NCBI GenBank assembly: GCA_949825025.1
Contig: OX463785.1
Coordinates: 13,765,971-13,829,970 of the forward strand
Source of the DNA: Siphlonurus alternatus
Taxonomy: Eukaryota; Arthropoda; Insecta; Ephemeroptera; Siphlonuridae
Direction: 5' to 3'
DNA length: 64,000 nt
A program made the translations under genes and the position numbers. Below the pieces are notes generated by a model that worked only from the letters and a program-made list of their open reading frames with translations, was not told the origin of the DNA and did not search any database. Of this stretch, positions 46,450 through 60,300 are shown one piece after another (position 1 is the stretch's first letter; each line of letters begins with the position of its first letter).

Positions 46450-49400
46450 GGTTCTCGATTATTCAATTATGCAATAAAAAAATTGTGCAGGTTGTGTATA
46501 CAAAAAAAAAAAAAAAAAAAAAAATAGTAATAATATAATAAATTCGAAAATTAAATCCAACTTTTACCTTTTTTGCTGATGTGTTATATTGTGGTAAAAG
46601 TCCGATTTAATTTTCTATTTACTATATTATTATAATAAATATCCTTTGCTCGTCAAATACAATAATTACTAAAAATATATAATACCCTAAATACAGTACC
46701 GTCTGATTTCTTTGTATAATTAATTCTACATCTGATTACTCTATAGGATTAAAATTTGTAAAAAAAAATAATAAAACAATTTTTATTTAGACTAATTATA
46801 TAGCTTTATTGTATTACTTTTTTTTTTTTGAAAATATCCAGTAATGAATTATATGTACACACATTATCAGTATAATATTTACATACATAGTAGAATGTTA
46901 GTTAAATTGCATGCTACAGATTTTTTTTTTTTATTTTTATTATTTTTTGTTTATATATTAATAGTATATTGTTGATGAGGATGATCAATACATTGTTACT
47001 TTAATAAGGTATGTTAATATTTGTTTTTATATATACATTCATATATAAAAAAACATTATATTATACTGTAGTTATATATATTTTTTTACATCGTTTTACA
47101 GCTAAAAAATACAATAAAAAATAATTGTATACACCATGTATTTTAGCATTTTAAAAAAAATATGAATATTAATTTATTAACAAAAATGCAACATCAGGGG
47201 GGGGGGGGAAATATATTATATATCAGATCAGATTTTTTAATAAAATAAAATCAATTTATGAAATTAATAATAAAAAAATGTTAATAAAACATTTAAATAA
47301 TTTTGAATCATATTATAGAGTACTACAAACACCCAAAAAAATTTTTTTTATACATTATATTTTAAGATTGTAATTAAATATTACTGTACATGTATTATAA
47401 TATAATTTTTTTTAACTTTACTTGTGTCAAAATTTTTTGAGATTAATTAAAAATTAAGTATGTTAATTCTACAATTATAAAATCCTACAGTGCACATATT
47501 TTTTTTAATTAATTAATCAATTAATCATAATATAAATCTAGCTTTAAAATACATCTATAATTAATTACAATATTATTATTATAAGTATTACCATGCATAT
47601 ACTTATGTACAATTTGTCACTTTTTAACAAAAACATTTGTTACACTTTCATTTTTTTTTTTAATTCATTTTCATTTTTTTTTTTAAAGCAAGTAATCAAA
47701 AACTATTCATTACTCAGCAATTAGTAGGAAAATCAATAACAATGAAAAATATCTAAAGGAGAGGACACAACTTTTTTTTAAAATAACATCTCAGTATTTG
47801 ATTATAAATAAATTTTATAATTCAATTTGCTACTTTATATTTTATAAAATATAGTACCCGAAAATATAATGTAATTATTGTAATGAAGATACGAAATTAT
47901 GTAATTATTTTTTTGTTCAAGAAATTGCTAATTTTCTTGTATAATTAAAATTTTTAAGCAAAATGGTACTAAAAATTTATTTTTGAAAATGTTATTAAAA
48001 TAATTTTTTATTTAAATTTAAAATGAATTAATTAATCAGTAATTTAATCAATGTTTGAATTAGCATTATTATACATTGAAAAATGTAAGGTAGATATATA
48101 TTTTAGTTAGTAAATTATTATGATTATAGTTCCATGTAAAATTTTGTTAAATAAATTTGGCAAGCAAAAAAATCTATTTATTTACTAACAATGAAACAAA
48201 TAAAAATCACAGAAAAGTATTTTGAATATTGTGAGGACAAATAGGAATATATAATACAAAATACTTTTCTAGTGTTGAAAATCAGCAAATATTAGATGAA
48301 ACAATGCAGATGAATTTAAGCATTAAAATTTACTTCGCCCATAAAAGCTATCATGTATTTATTTAAATAAATTATGAATCCAGATTATTTCTTTTTAAAA
48401 ATTTATTTTTAATGCAAATATATTTTTGGGAATTTATATTATTTTAAGGGATGTTTAAAAGGATTTTAATCCTCTTGTTGGATTCTGCCTTTAAAAATGA
48501 TTTTTATTAAATATATATTGTGATATTTAAAGAAATTTGTGCCTGAACCTTTTTTTGTCTTCACACTACGTAGATAGGATTCACAGAATTGCATCTCATT
48601 TTGAAAATAGTTTATAATTTAAATGATATCATTATTTCATCAAACACTTGCTGATATCTACTGGGTTAGGGGCCAACATGGCACGAGGTGGAACAACTTA
48701 TAAGGTTTACATTGTACCCAAAAACTAGCAGCCTAGGTGTCTGAAATCAGGGCATTGACTTATTTTGTAATTATGTTTGCTTATTAAAATATTATACAAT
48801 TTAACAATACAGTGTGTAAATTAATATTTTATTACAATCAAAATAAACTTTATACTTAATTTTTGTAGATAAATAAAATCATAAAATTAATTTCTGATGG
48901 TTCTTATTTTTACTAATGACAATTACTAATTAATGATACAACAGAAAAAAATTGTTAATTACTTTCAATTGTTGTAAAACTTTGATTCTTAAATTAAAAA
49001 AAAAAACTGTATTGCTGAATTTGTTAATTAAATTATGCCAGCAAATAAATTAAGTCTCCTTTTTTTTTTTTTTTTTTCTTTTTTACAAAGGTTCAAAACC
49101 TCTTGTTATAAGACAGTCAATACATATTCATACCCTGATTATGGAAGGCAAGATTGTTCACAATGAGTTTGAGGAACCTACTGAATACGTTTAATGTTCG
49201 GGTTATTTATATTTTTGTTAACTTACACTGGAAATGTTCTACACCAAACACTGAAACATCAAATCTCAATGGTACATTTTACGGAGGATTGCAGTAACAC
49301 CTTTTATAATTAGCAATTGTCTCAATTGCAACATAAATTTTAGTTCTATAAATTAAAATATAAAATGTAAAAATTCAAAACATTTTAGAAAAAAAAAAAA

Positions 49401-52400
49401 AAAAAAAAAGGTGAAAATAAAGAATCAACGATTCTTTTCCTTTCCAAAAAGATGGTAATAGCATTGATAAATTATTATTCATAAACTTAAATGCTACAAA
49501 GGAAAACTTTTCGAGGTAAGTGTACCATTTCTTTAAATTTTTTGCAATATTTCAAATCCAAATTATTTAAATACACAATAATTAAAAATAAAAACAGCAG
49601 ATTTTTTTTTTCTTTAACAAGAAAATAATAAAAAAAAAAAAAACAAGCAAATTTCTGTGAATCACTTATATGTGTTGCTATTTTGTGATTTATGTCTCTA
49701 AATCAAATAATATAAACAAAAAAATTGTATTTTAATAATGAGTTAAAATATAATAGACTGAGGTGTTACTGTGTTTAAAGGGAACTAATTTTACCCATTT
49801 GTATGATACAAAATAAAAACTATGGCAGTGGTGGAAACGTGAACTAAAAACAAATAAAAACAGAGTACTTGAAGGTATTATATGATAGATAATGCAGGGA
49901 AGCCAACATATAAAAAAAAAAAATACATATATATTTGCATGCAATAAAAAAACAAACATTATTACAGATATTTTTTTAGACAAAAATAAAAATATAATTA
50001 CTTATCTCTAATTGTATCTGTTTGTATATTGTATTAATTATAAAAAAGTGTAATTAGGTATTTATAATTAATCATTGAGTTTTTTTTTTTATTATGTAAA
50101 ACTGGATTTTTTTAAAAAATAAGTACTTTGGACTTTTAACAGGTAAATTATGGGACATAGCTACCTAGTGTTCTTTATTTTCAGCACAAATAATTAGAAA
50201 GTTAATTGTAAGATATTATATTAAAACTGAGTTTGGTTTGTTAGAAGCAACTAACAATGAAAAAATTGAAGGAAATTTATTGAACTAAATTAATGTTTTA
50301 CACAAAAATGAAATAATAAGAAACTTCTATCTTATGTGTAATGTACAGACAAGAAAACTTAAATTTGCATTGTAACATATCTCCGTCAATTTTAAAAAAA
50401 AAGTATTGATGGTATATCATTCAAAAAGAATTATAGAAATGATCAGATTTCTCAAAACGGATTAACTTAATAAATTTAGACTTCTCAAAATGGACTAACA
50501 CGCAACCGTAATATGAAGCAGTTAATCCATTTTAAGATACCCGATACTTTGAGTTAGTTTGTTTTGAGAAATCTGATAATTTGTTTGTCTGATTTGATGC
50601 TACGCCATCAATATCTGATCTATAACATGTTACCAGCTCTGACAACTTAAAATGCAATAGCAATATTAATACTACTAGCAATATAATAAAATCAGCGAAA
50701 AATCACAAAAATATTGGAAAAAAAGCATATATTGAAGCCTATGTACTTGAGATTCAGAGAGTATTTTTGAACATTTTTTTTTTACATTGCTTTTAAAATT
50801 AGCTTGTTAGTTGTCATAGATAGCACTATTAATATTAAATTTGTCATTATTGAAGAAAAGTATACACTGCATAGTTATCTTGCCTTACATGATTTAAAAT
50901 AAAAGAGAAATTACTTACAACTAACTTGATTACAAGATTAATTATTTTAAGCCGTCACTAAGTTTTGTCCAGTTCTCAAACTTGTGAGGTTTATTTGTTT
51001 GTGAAGTGGGGAGGGAACTTATTCTGTGTAACAGTCTGATCTGGAATGAATTTGCTTTGTGTCGAGTCAAAACAGCACCATCAGCCTGACGTCTATTTCA
51101 TTTCTAAGAAGAAAATTTCTGATGTTGAAAATTCAGTTATGTACTGTACTTGAAATATTTCCTATTTCTGCCATTTTTTTTTTTTAATCAAAATATTAAC
51201 AGACAATGAAGTTATCATTGATAAAAAAAGATAAGAAATGAAATTTATACAAAATTTAGGAAATTAAAATTGTTTACCATAATATAAGAATTTGAATAGA
51301 AAAGAAAAATATATATATAATTATATCTTTGCAAATCAGTGTCAAAATTTACAATTTATGATTGTAATATGTAGTCATTAAATACTAATTTCAAAATTAA
51401 AGATGAATAGTTTTACAAGCAAAAATAGATAAGGCAGAAATGGTCAAAATTATAAGACAAGATTGAACAGAATTGTATAATAAAAAAAATAATAATATAA
51501 TTCTTCAGTCTTTTAAGGGATTGTAGTTACTATTTTTTTTTAAAGTATAAAAATGGTATAATGCATGTTAAGAGATTTATGTTTAACTAATCTTGTGCAT
51601 AAAATTATAATTAATTAATTGAAAACATGTTGCTGTGATGACTCCAACGCAATTTGAGTGAGGTAATATCGCATAAATGACACCTTTCGACTGAAATATT
51701 TTCTTTCTATAGTGTCTAACTTATTATTCTAATTGCAATAAACAAAAAAGCAAGAGAAACCTTCTATGATGACAAAAAGTTACTACTGGTATCAATTTTT
51801 AGTAATGAGAAAGCAAAATTTTCTGATTGTTGTTTGTAAACAAAATATTGTTGATTATGTCTGTCCAGTAAGGGAAATAATACGGGACAGATGTTGATTT
51901 ACATGTTACTTTATGGAAAACGACCATTAATTATGAAAGTGGTACTGGGTAACTAGCGCCAACAATGCCATTAAGTTGTTTTCTGGTGGGCAAAATCAAA
52001 TTTTTCGTCGTCCCACGGTTAAAAATGAAAACGACTTCATTGGACAGACGTTATTTGTTAAAACCATTGAGAGACTATAAAAAACATAATAAAATTGGGA
52101 AAAAAAAGTAGAGAAACTTTATAATAGTACTTAATGTATCATAAAAGGTTTATTTTATAAGTAGTATTTTGGGTTCGGTCATATAATATATTATATATTA
52201 TATTTATGCATATTATTTACTGAGGTAACCCATATTATATATTTGAAAAAATTTCCTGTAATAACTGGCAGTGTATTTTATGTTGCATTATATTATAATA
52301 AAAATTGTTATATACAGACAAATACCGAGACACATAAAGTAATAACATGACATTTAAAAAAAAAAAAAAAATTCCAATAAATATTATTAATTATTCTAGA

Positions 52401-53140
52401 TACATATATAAATAGTTGCCGCTATAGTTGCATTTCGGTAACATATGAATTTATGTTAATTTTTAAGTTCACCATGAATATATTTCTCGTCAGTTTTTTT
52501 TTTTTTTTTTTTTTCCTTATTCATTAAAAAAAAAATGTCAATAAAATTAAAAATATATTTCATGCGAGTTAACTATTTTAATTTACATTTTTTTTAAACC
52601 CCTTAATATGTTAGTAATCGCCTACTTAATAATTATAAAGGTACTTGGGATTTTATATATTTACATAGTATTTTTCTTTCTTGTCCATTATTTCTAACAC
52701 ATAAAAATATTTCTTGTGCACAACATAAGTTTATTACATTTTTTTAAGAGCTTAATATTTAAAAAAAAAAATGATAATAATGGCTTACTTTACATATTTT
52801 TTTGTATGTTTTTTTTTATATATATTTTTATATATTTATACTGATTTTATAACTTATATTTAATATATATTTACACATTTCAATTACATTTTATATTTTT
52901 TAAACCTGTCTTTTCATTTGAGTCCTTTTTTTTTTTTTTATAAAACATTCATAAAAACCCATCAACAAAATAAAAATATTACTTTAAATGAAAAAAAATA
53001 TTCATACAAATTTTTTCACTTAAAGTTTAAAAAAAAAATCTTAAAGTTAAAATGATAATAAAGAGAATTACGTTTATAACTTGAGGTCGTAAATAAAGAA
53101 AACCTGAGAGTGTTTCAACTAAAATTAGAGGGTTGACGTT
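46450..53140. other. Long AT-rich stretch without recognisable genes
   Basis: Extreme AT content with many A/T homopolymers, one G-run (47,197-47,207) and one MITE (50,442). No exon, RNA gene or repeat array recognised. Part of it may be the 3' UTR of the receptor gene, transcribed from the right. Confidence 0.5.
50442..50577. mobile_element. Short MITE, 136 bp, 17-bp perfect inverted ends
   Basis: ATCAGATTTCTCAAAAC at 50,442-50,458 is the exact inverse of 50,561-50,577. The arms continue imperfectly (GGATTAACTT against GAGTTAGTTT). Confidence 0.75.
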
Positions 53141-53149
53141 ACCACTTCT

Positions 53150-53261
53150 TTGACAACGTTGGGAGGGGGTTAGGACCCTGTCCTGGGCAGCAGACAATCT
53201 AGGTAGGATTCTTATGGATTCTTATGGCAGCAGATTACTCTCTGCATCGAGATTTATACAC
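53150..53261 (-). other. Candidate 3' UTR exon of the receptor gene
   Basis: An acceptor TATATTTTTGCAG (minus strand, AG at 53,263-53,262) precedes GC-richer sequence. It pairs with the donor GTGAGT at 54,169-54,164, nine bases after the receptor stop codon, suggesting a spliced 3' UTR. The far end is not defined. Confidence 0.4.
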
Positions 53262-53809
53262 CTGCAAAAATATATAAACATCAGCTATTGTCCGAGGAAA
53301 TTATTAGTAAATACCCAATTTTGTATTGAAATAGAAATTACTCTTGATTATGCAAATAAATATTATTTTTAAATTAGACTTCAATTATGACACAAAATAC
53401 AGGTATAAATCAGAAATTACTTTGAAATTTGTTAGTACTTGGTGCACTAGTAAATTAGTCAGGCTAGTTTTTAAAGTACTGAATTTAATGTGTATTTTTT
53501 TCTTCATATTTTAATAAAAATCAAAAAATAAATGAATATTTCAATTTTTTAAATAGATAGAAACATAAATACTATGTCAAATACAACAAACTCGATGATA
53601 CATAAAAGTAATGTGCTAAATGGACAAACTCAGATTTCGTGCCAAGTTGCTTTTCTATGTGCATTCTGAATTAGTACATTTGGCAGCCAGTATCCTCATC
53701 ATTTTAAGTTAGTTCGATTTAACATGGAACCATTGATATGTCCAAAAAAAGAGGGGGGTGTGCTTTTACAATTAACAGCACGTCAAGGACAGCTCTAATA
53801 TTGAAGTAT

Positions 53810-54126
53810 GGAGTACCGACCTCAAATTTTTTTATTGCAGAAATGGATAGAGGGTACAAAAATATGATACTCTGAATTTTTTCAGATTTTTCTGAGACCG
53901 GGAAGTATTTTTAAAAAATTATTGAAAGTCCGTTTTATGACGTCACGGGCGGCAATGTCCTATCCTTTTCTTAAGGAGAGGCGCCTCGTGACGTCATCAA
54001 AATGGTATTTCAATAATTTTTTTAAAAATACTTCCCGGCCTCAGAAAAATCTGACAAAAATCAGAGTAGCATATTTTTGTACCCTCTATCCATTTCTGCA
54101 ATAAAAAATTTTGAGGTTGGTACTCC
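53810..54126. mobile_element. Foldback MITE with paired TGACGTCA sites (family 2, copy 3)
   Basis: Best-preserved copy. GGAGTACCGACCTCAAATTT at the left; GGTACTCC ends the right arm. TGACGTCA occurs in both arms (about 53,938 and 53,990). AGTAT may be the target duplication. It lies in the putative 3' UTR intron of the receptor gene. Confidence 0.82.
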
Positions 54127-54176
54127 AGTATTATACTGGATAAGATTGAAGTATTGCAGACGAACTCACCGTTAGG

Positions 54177-54365
54177 CTACATGCTCGACTCTTTACAGTC
54201 CATAAGACTGGCCGGTGAGATGTGGTTGCCGAGGGTCAGGTGTGTCGCTAGGGGTAGTGACTTGGCCTGCTGGGCCACACGCTCCATCACACATGACGCA
54301 GAGAGACGTGCCTCTGCGTCATGATCCCAGCACTCCTCCATCGTGTCACATAGCGACACCAGGCC
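54177..54365 (-). CDS. put: Receptor last coding exon
   Basis: [40 protein letters not shown] ... DCKESSM then TAG (54,179-54,177). Contains the kinase subdomain XI Arg (AEARLSA). Acceptor TATTGCAG. Confidence 0.93.
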   Translation of the reverse strand, partial: GLVSLCDTMEECWDHDAEARLSASCVMERVAQQAKSLPLATHLTLGNHISPASLMDCKESSM

Positions 54366-57300
54366 CTGCAATAGCATACCGTTAAACATGGTCTAGTTAA
54401 CATGAGGTTAAGAGAGGTGTCAATTTCACATTACAGGTTATGATATTTATTTGAAGTTTTCTTCTCTGATCTTTCCCTTTTTTGTACAGTAATAGGACAT
54501 TTTAAAAATAATTTGATAGTGCACCGTCAATTCTGACTAACAACGTATGAGTGAAGTGACAAAATGGAAGAACAGAAATTACAAAGCGATGGACAAAATG
54601 ACCAAAGACTATCCTTACAACACTTCAAGTAGCTTCTTTGGTACGCAACAATTTCTTTAAGTCCATTTTGCCCCTTCGCATCATTTTCTGTTAGTCAGAA
54701 TTGCATAGACTTATTGGTTTTTCCAAATTCTGTGTTGGTAAAGATTGTTAATTGATCATTTATAAATACATATTAAAAAAAGATGAACATGGCAATAAAG
54801 GATTATATCAGAAAATTTAAGAACAAAACCTACCAAGCTAAGGTATTTTATAGTTATTTACTTTGGGAAACCATGTCTAATTCAACCATGTCTAATTCAG
54901 GGGACATTCATAACCAAATTGTGTCAATTGCACCAAAATACAAACCAATCAACCAATCAAAGATTCAACTACAATTTCTCTAATTTTTGTAGCTACTCAC
55001 AGCGTGAAGTTTCCATGTGTCCCTGGTAGATGGCCGCAGCTTCTTGTGCACCACGCACTCCTGCATGTCCTCCAGGGTCGGATGTTGGCCAACCTCCTCC
55101 TCGAACGGCAGCATGTACTCCGGGATGGGGCCCTGTCGGACAACACTTCCGTCAGATACGTGCAACATTTACCTTCCAGATTTAACTTTTAGATGAAAAA
55201 TTTAACAATCGAAAATATGAATTCAATAAATTGTATCAAAATTAAATATAAATTTTCATATAGGTTTAAAGATGTTTAAAATCAAGTCAATCATTTACTA
55301 TTCCTTCCTGACCATCAACATGTTTCTTCAAAGTGTCAATTTTCAATGTGAAAAAATTCAAGGTCAAAATGATACTGCTATTATCACACACAGATTTTAA
55401 GTACATACTGTATTTAAGCCCTAGACCAAGAACAATTTCTGGGTTAAATACTAAAAAAGTTAATTGAAAAAAAAATAATAATAAATAAAAATAATAATAA
55501 TAATAAAAAAAAAAATACAATGCTTAAGTACACGTAGTTTTCAAGTAGGTAAAAAGGTATTTATTTACCGGTATAAGATTTCAAAATATAATTTTTAACA
55601 CTTTTAAAAAATAGCTATATTAGACGTCAAAAACATATCGTTACCTCAGATTTAAGTGTCATATAACTCCTGATGTTTCGATGCATCTACAGACCATATA
55701 AGCATGCCGCATAAGGTCTATAATTGCAACAAAATTTGTGGTATGACACTTATATTCTGAAGTGACGATATGCAATTGACTAATCTAGTGAAGGAAATAT
55801 TTTGACTCCAACAGTCACTTACGTCTTGTGCTGTACACCTTGATGCCAGTTCCCAGAGTACCAGACCGCATGCGTACATGTCGATACGAAGGAAAGCGTC
55901 ACGAGAGAAGTTGATGGCACCCTCTAGGACCTCAGGAGCCATGTAGCGACGAGTACCAACCTGCAAGCAGAGCCAAGGTCACCTCTATGTCTACGGGTTA
56001 TACATGGACATTCTTCAATAAGAGATGGCAAAAAGGGAAAGTGAGGCAAAGTAATACTGTATGAAATTTGAAAGGGAAATCTGATTTTATTAATCTCAAT
56101 ATCCTCAAAACAGGCTGTCGAGATGTACTTTATCCTTGCATGGTATTTAAAGTGTGTTTTCAAAAATCAACATGTAACGGGATATTTATAGAATAGTGCT
56201 GACTTAACCTGGATTAATTCTTATTGTTAGTACTCTATGAACACATTTATTTTAATGAAAGAGAAGGACAGAAGGACCCATAAAAACATAAATGATCGGA
56301 AGATGATAAATGCTGTATTGAGAGGGGCTACAGTATCTTTTTCTATGGCCCCTCTGAATATAGCATTTATCTATAATCTTTCAATAATTTGTGTTTTCAT
56401 ATGTCATTTCTGTCCTTTTCTTTCATTAAAATAAATATCGCATAGACGATTTTTTTAGATTAAATAAAAAGTACTGACACAGGTAGTAAAATAAATGTAG
56501 GTTTTAACTTTTTAACAACCACAGCGGTGAAGTTTAAAGTACATCTGTCTGACCAATTTTGAGATTTTAAATGAAGTAATATTAAAAAGGATATTTATTT
56601 ATCAAAGGATCTTTTTTTTTCACAAAACAAACTTACAGAGATTTGGTAAATAATTACTGAGATTAATTTGTGAGGGACATTTGTATTACAAGGTAAAATA
56701 TAATAACAGATTAAGCAACAAAACCTGATCTTCGTTTTTTTTTTTTTTTTTTTTTTGCATGATTTTCTTGCATAATCTATTACTATTATTGCCTTTTTAA
56801 AGAAACATATAATTAATTACCGCACTAAAATTCTGGGATGGTAGTTGGGAAAATTGCTGTATAGAAAAAACATAAAAAACAGTTTTGAATTTTTTACATT
56901 TTTGTTGCCCCAGAATGTTCTATTCTCTTCAAATTTTCTGAACTTTCTTAACATTTTTTTTTTTTTTTTTGCATTTCGTTATAACAAAAAAAAGTAACAT
57001 TCTGAGGCAACGGTATAAGTTCACCATCTCAATGTCAAATCACTTTAAATACGTAATAACGTTTAGCATATTGTAATACACAAGCATTCTGTTTTTGTCA
57101 CATATTATCATATTCAACAGTTATTATTTGCAAGTTAAGTTTTCAATGTCAATACATGTTGCTCTCTAAGTTAAAAAAGTAACAGAATGAATAATAAGAC
57201 AAGAGGAAAAGACAATTTGCATTTGTTTTTAGACTTTTAACAAGCTTACTGAGGTAGAAAATTGTTTCAAACCTCAAATAATCATAATATGCAGTTGTTT

Positions 57301-60300
57301 GCAGAAAAAGGCAGGTAGAATATCTACATTTGAATGAAATTAAAAACTTCAATTTTGTATACCATGAAAATAAAAATAAACTCTTTCAATAAGCTTTAAA
57401 TAGATAGTAAAAAAATGTAAATTAAAGCAAAGCCATTCTACTTAATTTACTGACAGCATTGTAAATTGGAGCTTCAGATGCAAAACTGATCTTTATGATA
57501 TCAAGATTCTTTATTATAGATACCGGTTCATAGTTTATAAAATTTAAAACTGAAAAAAATTACTATTGATTCTTTCCCATATGAAAAACAGACGATTTTT
57601 CATTAGAGAAAACATATGAAAAATTACACATAAAATTGTAACTGCAGAAATGAATAGAGGGCACCAAATTATGTTACTCTGATCCCCCCCCCCCCAGTTT
57701 TTTAGAGCTCAGGGAACTATTTTTTAAAAATTATTGAAAGTACAGAGGGAGGTGTTAATTAGGCATCACTTCTTAATAAAAGGATAGGGACTAAATGGAA
57801 AGTGGGTTCAAACCTGAACTTTAAAATTACTGTTTAGCAATACTTTTCAGGCTCTAAAAAATAAATAAAAAAAGATCAGAGTAGCATATTGGTGCTTTCT
57901 TTTCATTTCTGCAATGTATATAAAAAAAAACTTATAATTTTGGTTGTCCATTATAGGATAAAATCAGCTGCTAGCAAAAATAAACAATAAAAAAAAATAC
58001 ATTGTAATCTTGTTTTTACATTATTGCATCTGACTATCTTTTGTTTACGTTACAAAGTCAGATGTACTCACCTGTCCATGAGTGTCTCCGCAGGGTTTGC
58101 CAGGCTGGAAGATGAGAGCGAGTCCAAAGTCAGCGATGCAGGCGGTCAGGTCATGTTTCAGCAGAACGTTCTTCGACTTGAAGTCACGGTGAGCGACGGC
58201 AGGTTTGCGAAGACCCTCCTTGTTAGGGGGCATCTCTTCATGCAAGTGCATCAGTCCACGAGCCATACTCTCAGCGATACGACACACGTCAGCCCATGTC
58301 ACGATATTGGCCTGGAAATAGAATCATTAGTGTTCTAATCAAAGATAATATTGACAAGTTACCCCCCCCCCCTATACTTCTTACAAGGAACACTCACGAG
58401 GTGTAAATCGCAAATCTCGATGAAACCTTCAGGGTTGGTTGTCCTAGCCGAGTGATGAAGAACGGTACCAATTTTATCGGCAACCGTCAATATTTACCCA
58501 TAGAACGGGCAGGGAGAACCCATTTGAATAACATGGGAGACATAGGGCTATAGGAATAAAAAAATAATTTTGACCAAATTGTCCCAAAATTTTTTTATGG
58601 GTTAAAAATAGCAATACGTGGAAGGGAAAAATATTTAAAAAATTTAATTTTCATTTTGACCCTGATTTCAGGGTCATGCCTATACTTGCAGTGTTCAAAA
58701 TGAAAATTCTTTATAAAATTTTGAAAAATTGGAAATAAATTAAATGTGACACCTGATTTACAGAAAAAATAATGAAAAAAATTCAGTTTGAGTTTTGACC
58801 CTGATTTCAGGGTAAATAAATAAAAACTTGACCGATCTTTTTAAAAATTTGCAAATGGAATGCTTTAGAGACCTTGAAGACTAGAAAAATAGTAAAAAAA
58901 ATTAGTTTTGAATTTTGACCCTGATTTCAGGGACATGCTTATAGTGGTACCTTTCAAAATGCAAATTGGTTGTAAAATCTTGAAAATTTGAGAATCATTT
59001 CTGTATTACATCTTATTCACAGTAAAAATAAAGAAAAAAATTAATTTAAAATTTTGACCCTGATTTCAGGGTAATATGAGGATACCTGACCGATGTTTTT
59101 AAAAATTTGTAAATAGACTGCTTATGAGACCCTTATAACAGGAAAATTAATGAAAAAAATTATATTGTAATTTTGACCCTGATTTCAGGGTAATATGAGG
59201 ATACCTGACCGATGTTTTTAAAAATTTGTAAATAGACTGCTTATGAGACCTTTATAACAAAAAAATTAATGAAAAAAATTATATTGTAATTTTGACCCTG
59301 ATTTTAGGGTAATAATAGGATACCTGACCGATGTTTTTAAGAAATTGTATTGCATATAGCTAGTGCACTCAATTCAAAGTTATGCAAAGGGGTTTATTCG
59401 CTTCAATCCCAGCATAATAACGTGTCTGAATCGGTGTTAAAATCGATGTATTATAAATTCATGTTGTTATAGCCATGTAGAGTATGCTATTATCTTTTGT
59501 GGTATAGCCTAAAGAACTGAATAAATCTATTAAATCTATATGTTTTATGTAAAATTTGGAAATTGACCGATTATGAGATCTTTATTATAGGAAAAATACA
59601 TAATAAAAAAAATTGACACTAAATTCAGAGTAAAAATTAAATAATAAACTGATATTTTTAAATATTTGGAATCGATCTACTTATGAGACATTGAGACATT
59701 TATGAGAGGAAAAATAATAATAATAAAAAAAATCAATTTTAGTTTTGACGCTATCTTTTCTTTAATAAGGGGTTCATAATCAGTCTGTTTCCAAATTTTT
59801 AAACTTATCGGCCAAGTATCCTCATATTACGCTGAAATCAGGGTCAAAATTACAATCTAATTTTTTTCATTAATTTTCCTGTTATAAGGGTGTCATAAGC
59901 AGTCTATTTGCAAATTTTTAAAAACATCGGTCAGGTATCCTCATATTACCCTGAAATCAGGGTCAAAATTACAATATAATTTTTTTCATTAATTTTCCTG
60001 TTATAAGGGTCTCATAAGCAGTCTATTTACAAATTTTTAAAAACATCGGTCAGGTATCCTCATATTACCCTGAAATCAGGGTCAAAATTACAAAATAATT
60101 TTTTTCATTAATTTTCCTGTTATAAGGGTCTCATAAGCAGTCTATTTACAAATTTTTAAAAACATCGGTCAGGTATCCTCGTATTACCCTGAAATCAGGG
60201 TCAAAATTACAATATAATTTTTTTCATTAATTTTCCTGTTATAAGGGTCTCATAAGCAGTCTATTTACAAATTTTTAAAAACATCGGTCAGGTATCCTCA

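Noticed and set aside
58024..58338. 104-aa plus-strand ORF
   Set aside because: It is the antisense shadow of the receptor kinase exon, whose conserved motifs ([11 protein letters not shown]) are on the minus strand.
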